Source: an uncultured Collinsella sp. (lineage in GTDB: Bacteria > Actinomycetota > Coriobacteriia > Coriobacteriales > Coriobacteriaceae). Taken from it: a stretch of 5,966 nucleotides of DNA. The notes below the pieces were generated by a model. The model saw only the letters and a list, made by a program, of their open reading frames with translations. It had not been told where the DNA came from and ran no database searches. Positions 1-5,966 of the stretch are shown one piece after another. Numbering within the stretch: the stretch's first letter is position 1; the number at the start of each line of letters is the position of its first letter. Made by a program: the position numbers and the translations under genes. The stretch lies in assembly GCA_900553345.1 (NCBI GenBank), contig USDE01000100.1, positions 1-5,966 on the forward strand, read 5' to 3'.

Positions 1-10
1 AGGCCCGTAG

Positions 11-2080
11 ATGTCTTCCCAGATGACGGTTATTATCGCCGGTATCGTGCTGGTTGTGGCCATCGTGGTCGCGCTGGTCATCATGCGTCGAGGCGATTCC
101 CGTTTTACCTACGATACACAGCATGGAACGGCCCCGCGCGCCACCGAGGGCGAGGGCAATACCGCGGCGACCGCCTTTAAGGGCCGCTTTTCCATCCTCA
201 CCACGGGTGTGGGCGCGATGTTTGCGGCACTTGCCGTCAAGCTGTGGGGCATGCAGATGGTCTCGTCGGACTATTACGAGAAGCAGGCCAATAGTAATCA
301 GACTCGCACCGTTACCACACCCGCTGTGCGCGGCCGCATCCTCGACCGCAATGGCGTGGCGCTTGTCCAGAACCGTCCCTCACTTGCTGTCGTGGCCTAC
401 CGCGACCTTGCCGAGGATGAGGTTCTGGTTCGCCATCTTGCCAACGTGCTTGGAATGCCTTATGTGGCGGTCCTTCGCAATATTCAGGACAATACAGAGG
501 GCGCTCAGAGCCTGCATACCATCGCGACGGACGTCCGTCGCTCCACGGTTGCCTATATCAAGGAACACGCCGGCGAGTTCCCGGGCGTCAAGATTGCCGA
601 GCGTACCGAGCGCCAGTATCCATACGGCGAGACGGCATGCCATATCTTGGGCTATACCGGCACCATTACCTCCGAGCAGCTCGAGGCCCAGAATAAGAAA
701 ACCTCTGGCGATGATGATGCTTCTGCTGGCAAGATTACGTACCAGTCGGGCGATATCGTGGGCCAGGCGGGCGTTGAGAGCTACTACGAAAACCTGCTGC
801 AGGGTATTCGTGGCGAGCAGACCGTCAAGGTCGATGCCTCGGGCAATGTGACCGGTCAGGCCGGCGCCGTGCCCGCGAAGGCCGGCTCCGACATTAAGCT
901 CACGCTCGACCTTAAGATCCAACAGGCCTGTGAGACGGCGCTGGCGAGCGCTATCGAGCTTGCCAAGACCACTGGCTACAGCAATGCCGGCAACGGCGCT
1001 GTGGTGTGTCTCGATCCCAACAATGGCGAGATCCTGGGCATGGCGAGCCAGCCCAAGTTCGATCCGTCCGTCTTTATCGGCGGCGTCTCAAATGACGTGT
1101 GGACCGAGCTCAATGATGACAAGGGTTCGCACCCGCTGCTCAACCGCGCCATTAGCGGACAGTACATGTCGGCCTCGACCATCAAGCCGCTCTCGGCACT
1201 GGCCGGTCTTGAGTTTGGAACCTACACTTCAACGCAGACAACCAACTGCACGGGTTATTGGACGGGTCTGGGCAAGGCTTGGGGCAAGCGCTGCTGGCTG
1301 ACGTCTGGCCACGGCACCATGACGCTGCAGTCGGGTATCGCCAACTCGTGCGACCCCGTCTTCTACGACATGGGTAAGGCGTTCTTTTATGACGAGCAAC
1401 ATCCCGAGGGCCTGCAGGAGGTCTTTCGTCGCTGGGGCCTAGGCAAGACCTGCGGTATCGATCTGCCGAGTGAGGGCGCGGGTCGTATTCCCGATGCCGA
1501 GTGGAAAGAGTCATACTTCACCGACGCCTCTGCCGAGGACCGCAAGTGGAATGCCGGCGATATGACCAACATTGCTATCGGCCAGGGCGACATCCTGGTG
1601 ACGCCCCTGCAGATGGCGTGCGCCTATATGGGTCTTGCCAACGGCGGCAAACAGTACGTGCCTCACGTATTTTTGTCTGCCGTGTCGCGCGATGGCGACG
1701 GCGATGCCTATAAGTACAACGGCAAGGGCAAGAAGAAGCGCCTGGAGGCCAAGATCAACAGCGATTCGGATTTGGCTCTTGTTCGCAACGGCATGCACGA
1801 CGTGATTTACACGGCATCGACGTCCCTGGCGGCGCACTTTGGCACCCTGACGCCGCAGGTATACGGCAAGTCGGGCACGGGCGAGAAAAGTGGCGAGGAC
1901 GAATACGCGTGGTTCTGCGCCTATGCACCGGCCGATGATCCCAAGTATGTCATCGCTACCGTCCTGGAGCAGGGCGGCGGTGGCTCAGATACCGCGATGC
2001 ATGTCGTGCGCGACGTGCTCGGCGTGATTTATGACGAGCCCGATACCTCTTCGGCCTCGGGCGATTCTTCGGTTCGATAG
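11..2080 (+). CDS. mrdA: Class B penicillin-binding protein 2 (peptidoglycan D,D-transpeptidase), Rod type
   Basis: This 689-residue enzyme cross-links peptidoglycan on the outer face of the membrane, working with the SEDS protein encoded next. It has two hydrophobic segments, about residues 6-25 and 60-83. The second sits where the usual PBP2 anchor lies, just before the class B motif RGRILDRNG (107-115). The dimerisation domain follows, with VGQAGVE at 250-256. The transpeptidase domain begins near 328 and has all three active-site motifs: S389-T-I-K392, S446-C-D448 and K620-S-G-T-G. Cys413, Cys428, His434 and Cys447 match the spacing of the E. coli PBP2 zinc site. PBP2 normally has about 600-650 residues; the excess is the extra N-terminal segment. 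An in-frame TAG at 8-10 directly precedes the ATG, so the start cannot lie further upstream. AGG at 1-3 may be the end of a Shine-Dalgarno sequence. Met5 (ATG at 23) is the nearest alternative start. PBP identity is secure; the assignment to elongation rather than division is inference. Confidence 0.93.
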   Translation: MSSQMTVIIAGIVLVVAIVVALVIMRRGDSRFTYDTQHGTAPRATEGEGNTAATAFKGRFSILTTGVGAMFAALAVKLWGMQMVSSDYYEKQANSNQTRTVTTPAVRGRILDRNGVALVQNRPSLAVVAYRDLAEDEVLVRHLANVLGMPYVAVLRNIQDNTEGAQSLHTIATDVRRSTVAYIKEHAGEFPGVKIAERTERQYPYGETACHILGYTGTITSEQLEAQNKKTSGDDDASAGKITYQSGDIVGQAGVESYYENLLQGIRGEQTVKVDASGNVTGQAGAVPAKAGSDIKLTLDLKIQQACETALASAIELAKTTGYSNAGNGAVVCLDPNNGEILGMASQPKFDPSVFIGGVSNDVWTELNDDKGSHPLLNRAISGQYMSASTIKPLSALAGLEFGTYTSTQTTNCTGYWTGLGKAWGKRCWLTSGHGTMTLQSGIANSCDPVFYDMGKAFFYDEQHPEGLQEVFRRWGLGKTCGIDLPSEGAGRIPDAEWKESYFTDASAEDRKWNAGDMTNIAIGQGDILVTPLQMACAYMGLANGGKQYVPHVFLSAVSRDGDGDAYKYNGKGKKKRLEAKINSDSDLALVRNGMHDVIYTASTSLAAHFGTLTPQVYGKSGTGEKSGEDEYAWFCAYAPADDPKYVIATVLEQGGGGSDTAMHVVRDVLGVIYDEPDTSSASGDSSVR

Positions 2081-2084
2081 GAGG
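2079..2084 (+). promoter_or_regulatory. Ribosome-binding site of rodA, overlapping the mrdA stop codon
   Basis: AGGAGG lies 5 bases before the ATG at 2090, and its first two bases belong to the TAG stop codon (2078-2080) of the upstream PBP gene. This arrangement suggests translational coupling of the transpeptidase and its glycosyltransferase partner, which act as a complex. Confidence 0.85.
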
Positions 2085-2089
2085 TTGCG

Positions 2090-3316
2090 ATGGATTTTTC
2101 TCCGGCGGATCTGTTCCGTTCAACCAAGACCGGCTCTCGCAGCAGCCTGGACCGCGTCAACAAGCAACTTTCGGCCTCGCGCGGCACGTTTCGCCAAAAG
2201 GTGCATATCGGTGTGCTCGTGGCTACTGTGGCGCTCGTCGCCTACGGTGCCATCATTATCTGGTCGGCTTCGCAGTTTAAGGCCGATGCTTCGTTCTCGC
2301 GCCATTTGCTGGGAATTGGCATCGGCACGGTGCTGGCGGTGCTGGTCTGGCGCTCCGACCTGCGCGGTATTTCCAATTTCTCGACGGCGTTGCTCGTCAT
2401 CGACCTGATCGTGATCTTCTCGCCCAAGATTCCGGGTCTGTCCTATACGGGCGGTCTGGGCATGACGGGCTGGATCAAGATTCCCGGTATCGGCTTGACG
2501 TTCCAGCCGGTTGAGCTTGCCAAGCTCATCACCATCTTCTTTATTGCTACGCTTGGCTCGCAGTATAACGGTCGCATCGATACCGTTCGCGACTACGTCA
2601 AGCTCTGCGGCATGCTGTCCATTCCGTTTTTGGCCGTCGTTGCCATGGGTGACCTGGGCTCGGGCCTGGTCGTGCTGGTTTCGGGCGCCATCGTCATCTG
2701 CATGAGCGGTGCACGCCGCGAATGGGTGCTGTCGACCCTGGCCCTGCTCGTGGGCCTGGTGGCCCTCGTCCTGGCGCTTGATTCGGTCTTTGATTCGTTG
2801 CTCGGCCACGATGTGCTCATCAAGCAGTATCAGATGAACCGTCTGACGGTCTTTATCGACCCCGATAATGCCGATTCGGACGATGCCTACAACCTGCAGC
2901 AGTCGCTTATCGCCGTTGGCTCGGGCGGCTTCTTTGGTAAGGGCCTGGGGCATGCGACGCAGTCGGCCGGCGGCTTTCTGCCTGAGTTCCACACCGACTT
3001 CGTCTTCGCCTTCCTGTCCGAGACCTTTGGCTTTTGCGGTTCCTTTTTGCTCCTGTGCCTCTACGTGCTGCTGATCTTTTCGACGATTCGCGTCGCCTTT
3101 AAGTGCGAGTCGCTGTTTTTGCGTCTTTCGTGTGTGGGCATCGTCGGCATGTGGGCGTTCCAGACCTTCGAAAACATCGGCATGTGCATCGGCATGATGC
3201 CGATTACCGGTATTCCGCTACCGTTTATTAGCTTCGGTTCGTCTTCGATGATGATTCAGCTGCTGACGGTGGGTATCGTACAATCCATATGGCGGCATCG
3301 TTCGGGCGCCGCGTAA
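2090..3316 (+). CDS. rodA: RodA-type SEDS peptidoglycan glycosyltransferase
   Basis: This 408-residue multi-pass membrane protein of the SEDS family (RodA/FtsW/SpoVE) polymerises lipid II into glycan strands. Roughly ten hydrophobic segments can be picked out, the first at about residues 40-60. Family signatures are FQPVELAKL (from 138), where PVE replaces the more common PSE; a YNLQQS then IAVGSGG then FGKG run in the large extracytoplasmic loop; and LPEFHTDF, whose Asp303 aligns with the catalytic Asp of E. coli RodA (D262) and FtsW (D297). Pairing with a PBP2-type transpeptidase argues for RodA over FtsW, though the two are hard to separate by sequence alone. The protein is about 38 residues longer than E. 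coli RodA (about 370), mostly from a Ser/Arg/Lys-rich cytoplasmic extension before the first membrane segment. The gene begins 9 bases after mrdA and ends with TAA 18 bases before the next start. Confidence 0.93.
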   Translation: MDFSPADLFRSTKTGSRSSLDRVNKQLSASRGTFRQKVHIGVLVATVALVAYGAIIIWSASQFKADASFSRHLLGIGIGTVLAVLVWRSDLRGISNFSTALLVIDLIVIFSPKIPGLSYTGGLGMTGWIKIPGIGLTFQPVELAKLITIFFIATLGSQYNGRIDTVRDYVKLCGMLSIPFLAVVAMGDLGSGLVVLVSGAIVICMSGARREWVLSTLALLVGLVALVLALDSVFDSLLGHDVLIKQYQMNRLTVFIDPDNADSDDAYNLQQSLIAVGSGGFFGKGLGHATQSAGGFLPEFHTDFVFAFLSETFGFCGSFLLLCLYVLLIFSTIRVAFKCESLFLRLSCVGIVGMWAFQTFENIGMCIGMMPITGIPLPFISFGSSSMMIQLLTVGIVQSIWRHRSGAA

Positions 3317-3321
3317 CCGCT

Positions 3322-3326
3322 GGAGG
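3322..3326 (+). promoter_or_regulatory. Ribosome-binding site of the interrupted DUF697 gene
   Basis: GGAGG lies 8 bases before the ATG at 3335. It fixes the original start of the gene in the frame that holds only its first 35 or so codons. The GTG at 3453, which opens the conserved frame, has no comparable site before it. Confidence 0.75.
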
Positions 3327-3334
3327 GGTTTGCT

Positions 3335-4214
3335 ATGAAAATTCCCGTAGATAAGCTGACCCGCGCTTTTAAGATGGGCGCGTCCGTTAAGAAGGATTCC
3401 GATACGCCGGTGCGCGTCTCGGTCTATCTGGATTCGTCCGACCTCGGGTATTGTGCGCGTCGAGCGTCTGGGGGAGGAGCGAATTGCTCCAAAGACCGAT
3501 ACCGATGTGGTGCTGGTGCTCTCGTGTGGTTCCGACCGCTTGGAGAGTGCCGTGCAGGAGCTCGTGATCGCCGGCGCGCCCGTGTGCGTGCTTGCCGAGT
3601 CTGCTGTGGAGGTGCCGTTTATCGAGGAGTCCACGCCCATGCTCGGCGTGGTAGCGGCAACCGATAAGACGTATCTGCTCGAGACGCTTGCCCGCTGGAT
3701 TCTCGATCGCACCGACAAGGAAACGGCTTTTGCGGCGAACTTTGCCTTCATGCGCATCGCGGCGGCCAATCGTATCATCACCTCGTGCGCGCTCACCAAT
3801 ATGGCGACCGGTGCGCTGGTGTTTTTGCCGGGCGCCGATTATCCCGTTATGGCGCTGGCGCAGGTGGGCATGCTCTTTGAGCTCGCTGCCGTCTTTGGAC
3901 GCGGTATTAAGCCCGAGCGCGGCTACGAGGTCGCGGGCGTGCTTGCCGGCGGTCTTGTGATCCGCGCGGTCACCCGCGCGCTCGTCAAGCAGACGCCGCA
4001 TATTGGGTTTGCCGTCAAGGCGCTCACTGCTGCCGCGGGCACCTATGGCATGGGCCGTGCGCTCGTTTCGCTCTACGAGCGCGATGTCGACTACAGCCTT
4101 GCCAACGAGGTGGTCACTGCCACGTTCTCCCGCGTTCGCGATCTGGTGACCACGGTCGCGGGCGCTACCCGTCCTATGGCGTCCTATCAGGACGCATCAG
4201 ATCTCGCTGCTTAG
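3335..4214 (+). pseudogene. DUF697-like membrane protein, frameshifted near its N terminus
   Basis: From the ATG at 3335 the reading frame gives a plausible start (MKIPVDKLTRAF, then the strand RVSVYLDSS), but after about residue 35 it turns into Arg/Gly/Cys-rich nonsense and stops at 3665-3667. The next frame is open from 3360 to the TAG at 4212-4214 and reads sensibly from about 3438 (PTSGIVRVERL). It continues through a strand with VVLVLSC into a C-terminal hydrophobic region resembling DUF697: FLPGAD (PGAD at 3828-3839), a helix ending in VFGR, AGVLAGGLVIRAV, and GMGRALVSLYERD. DUF697 occurs in membrane proteins, often alongside GTPase domains, and has no established activity. Skipping one base would give about 292 residues. 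The first strand meets the second without the helix expected between them, so I favour a small deletion over a one-base error. A GTG at 3453 could give a 253-residue product, but it lacks a good ribosome-binding site. A sequencing error remains possible. Confidence 0.75.
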
Positions 4215-4217
4215 GGG
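4213..4217 (+). promoter_or_regulatory. Ribosome-binding site that decides the TTG start of the radical SAM gene
   Basis: AGGGG lies 7 bases before the TTG at 4225 and overlaps the TAG stop (4212-4214) of the preceding gene. No ATG or GTG in this frame is close enough: the first GTG is at 4366 and the first ATG at 4486, both well inside conserved sequence. This makes TTG at 4225 the best start. Confidence 0.65.
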
Positions 4218-4224
4218 TTTTCCG

Positions 4225-5966
4225 TTGCGCGTTGCATACCAAGATTGTTTTCATTTAATTGAGCCGTTGCTCGCCAAGGTCGAGAAGCCGAGTCGCTATA
4301 TCGATCACGAGTGGGGCACGCTTTCCAAAGCCGATGCCGACTACCGTTGCTGCCTGATCTACCCGGATGTGTACGAGGTTGGTCTGCCCAACCAGGGCAT
4401 CGCCATCCTCTACAACATCCTTAACCAGGCCGAGGGCATCTCCTGTGAGCGTGGCTATGTGCCGTGGCCCGATATGGGTGACGCCATGCGCGAGGCGGGT
4501 ATTCCGCTGCTGTCGCTCGAGGGTGCATCGCCGGTCGCTTCGTTTGATATCGTCGGTCTGCATGTGCCGCACGAGATGGCGGTGACGAACTTCCTCGAGG
4601 CACTCGACCTCGCTGGCATTCCGCTGTTAGCGGCCGACCGAGGCGAAGACGACCCCATCATCATCGCCGGCGGCCCCTCGGTGTACAACCCCGAGCCGTA
4701 CGCGGCCTTCTTCGATGTCATCCTCATCGGTGAGGGCGAGGAATCGCTGCTCGAGACCTGTCAGCTGCATCGCCGCCTGCGTGACGAAGGAGTCCCGCGC
4801 GCGCAGATTGTTGAGCAGCTTGCATCCATTGGTGGCAACTACGTGCCGTCGCTCTATGAGGTTCGTCACGACGAGCCCTGCTCGCCGCATGGCTACACCG
4901 TGCCGCGTGAGGGCAAGGATGCGCCGACCGTGGTCTACAAGCGCGTCGTCGAGGATTTCGGCGCCACGAATCCGCTGTCGCAGTCGTGCGTGCCCTATGC
5001 GCAGCTGGTCCACGACCGCCTGTCTATCGAGATCCTGCGCGGCTGCGCCCGCGGCTGTCGTTTTTGCCAGGCTGGCATGACGTATCGCCCGGTGCGCGAG
5101 CGCTCGGCCGACCAGATTGTCTCGTCGGTGATTCAGGGTCTGGAAAAGACTGGCTATGACGAGGTGTCGCTGACCTCGCTCTCCACGACCGACCACTCCT
5201 GCATTCGCGACGTGCTCGGCAGGCTCAACCGTCGCCTGGAGGATACGGGTATTCGCGTGTCTATTCCGTCGCAGCGCCTGGATTCGTTTGGCGTGGATAT
5301 GGCCGAGTCGGTCGCCGGCGAAAAGAAGGGCGGACTGACGTTCGCGCCCGAGGCCGGCAGCCAGCGCATGCGCGACATCATTAACAAGAACGTGACCGAG
5401 GAGGACCTGGACCGTGCGGCCAAGGCGGCCTTCGAGGCCGGCTGGAACCGCATGAAGCTCTACTTTATGATGGGCCTTCCCGGCGAGCGCGACGAGGACA
5501 TCGTGGCCATCGCCAATCTGGCCGATCACGTGCTGGAGCTCGGTCGTTCCGTGGTGCCCAAGGCTCGTCGCGGCTCGATCTCGGTGTCCATCTCGGTTTC
5601 GGTCTTTATCCCCAAGGCCGCCACGCCGTTCCAGTGGTGCCCGCAGCTCGACTACGACGACGTCAAGCGTCGCCAGAAGCTGCTTATCACGAGCGTTCGC
5701 AACCGTGCCGTCCGCGTGCATTACCACGATGCCGAGACTTCGCTCATCGAGGCCGCGCTGTCCCGCGCCGGTCGCGACATGACGCCCGTCATCATCGATG
5801 CTTGGCGCTCGGGCTCTCGCTTTGACGCCTGGGTAGAGCATTTCTCGCTCGATAACTGGAAGGAGGCTGCTGCCAAAAACGGCATCGACCTCAATGAGCT
5901 CGTGCACCTGCCCTACGAGTTGGACTGGCGCCTGCCGTGGGAGCATGTGAGCCCCGGCTGCACGCG
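4225..5966 (+). CDS. TIGR03960-type radical SAM protein (3' end outside the window)
   Basis: The frame is open without a stop from the TTG at 4225 to the window edge, giving 580 codons plus two bases. The N-terminal part resembles the Rossmann-like B12-binding-type domain of this family: KVEKPSRYI near residue 20, YPDVYEVG, GGPS (149-152), NPEP (155-158) and GEGEE (169-173). I see no DxHxxG cobalamin-ligand motif, so B12 binding cannot be claimed. The radical SAM core has C274-xxx-C278-xx-C281 inside RGCARGCRFCQAG, which should hold a 4Fe-4S cluster and cleave S-adenosylmethionine. Other family-like stretches are SLTSLS, SIPSQRLD, GEKKGGLTFAPEAGSQR, KLYFMMGLPGE and SVSVFIPKAATPFQW. The substrate of TIGR03960 proteins is not known to me. 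The sequence ends in LPWEHVSPGCTR, which in relatives lies near the C terminus of this module, so probably only a few tens of codons are missing. The gene starts 10 bases after the DUF697 gene. Family identity is firm; the function is open. Confidence 0.9.
   Translation, partial: MRVAYQDCFHLIEPLLAKVEKPSRYIDHEWGTLSKADADYRCCLIYPDVYEVGLPNQGIAILYNILNQAEGISCERGYVPWPDMGDAMREAGIPLLSLEGASPVASFDIVGLHVPHEMAVTNFLEALDLAGIPLLAADRGEDDPIIIAGGPSVYNPEPYAAFFDVILIGEGEESLLETCQLHRRLRDEGVPRAQIVEQLASIGGNYVPSLYEVRHDEPCSPHGYTVPREGKDAPTVVYKRVVEDFGATNPLSQSCVPYAQLVHDRLSIEILRGCARGCRFCQAGMTYRPVRERSADQIVSSVIQGLEKTGYDEVSLTSLSTTDHSCIRDVLGRLNRRLEDTGIRVSIPSQRLDSFGVDMAESVAGEKKGGLTFAPEAGSQRMRDIINKNVTEEDLDRAAKAAFEAGWNRMKLYFMMGLPGERDEDIVAIANLADHVLELGRSVVPKARRGSISVSISVSVFIPKAATPFQWCPQLDYDDVKRRQKLLITSVRNRAVRVHYHDAETSLIEAALSRAGRDMTPVIIDAWRSGSRFDAWVEHFSLDNWKEAAAKNGIDLNELVHLPYELDWRLPWEHVSPGCT

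Noticed and set aside
54..851. 265-residue + strand open frame overlapping the PBP gene
   Set aside because: It is an out-of-frame Arg/Ser/Pro-rich translation of the PBP coding sequence.
2120..2992. 290-residue open frame on the minus strand opposite rodA
   Set aside because: It is an Arg/Gln/Asp-rich shadow of the SEDS gene, with no family signature.
3431..3460. Programmed ribosomal frameshift site
   Set aside because: No slippery heptamer, stop-coupled shift codon or obvious stimulatory stem is visible at the junction, and the likely missing helix argues for mutation.
3471..3483. Strong GGAGG-like site upstream of an in-frame ATT as a possible internal start for the DUF697 frame
   Set aside because: ATT is a very rare start codon, and the purine run is explained by the codons for LGEER in the conserved frame.
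3335..3667. A separate small protein of 110 residues
   Set aside because: Only the first 35 or so residues look natural. The rest is the DUF697 gene read out of frame, so this is the broken start of one gene and not a distinct one.
4232..4259. Possible promoter (TTGCAT, 16 bases, TTTAAT)
   Set aside because: The -35 match is weak, and transcription would begin inside the radical SAM coding sequence. The AT-rich patch is explained by codons for CFHLIE.
4627..5946. 439-residue open frame on the minus strand
   Set aside because: It lies wholly opposite the radical SAM gene, whose frame carries clear motifs. Its composition (rich in Arg, His, Ala, Val) is typical of the complement of high-GC coding sequence, and it shows no recognisable domain.

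Overview
The window is a stretch of high-GC bacterial chromosome with four tightly packed genes, all on the + strand. The protein sequences resemble Coriobacteriia, and Collinsella or a close relative is my best guess. That rests on composition and protein character, not on a search. Intergenic gaps are only 9, 18 and 10 bases. I see no internal terminator or convincing promoter, so the four genes probably form one transcription unit that extends past both ends of the window.

Region 1 (11-3316) encodes a matched cell-wall synthesis pair. The first gene is a class B penicillin-binding protein of the PBP2 (MrdA) type, a transpeptidase. The second is a SEDS-family glycosyltransferase of the RodA type. 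In the known mechanism the SEDS protein polymerises glycan strands from lipid II and the partner PBP cross-links them. The PBP carries a Cys/Cys/His/Cys set whose spacing equals that of the zinc site I recall for E. coli PBP2, which favours the elongation (Rod) pair over the division (FtsW/FtsI) pair. It also has an extra N-terminal membrane segment.

Region 2 (3335-4214) holds a DUF697-like membrane protein gene that is broken in this sequence. The good ribosome-binding site and start codon lie in one frame, while the conserved body lies in the next. The change of frame falls near 3437-3449, where a helix-sized piece of the N-terminal domain also appears to be missing.

Region 3 (4225 to the right edge) is a large radical SAM gene of the TIGR03960 type. 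It starts at TTG and its 3' end is cut off by the window. In many Gram-positive genomes this family lies just upstream of a DUF2344 (TIGR03936) protein, an RNase E/G gene and rplU-rpmA, so those are the expected next genes.

I do not see a previously undescribed system here. The most useful points are the interrupted DUF697 gene, the Cys-rich metal site and two-segment anchor of the PBP, and the TTG-started radical SAM gene, which is easy to miss.
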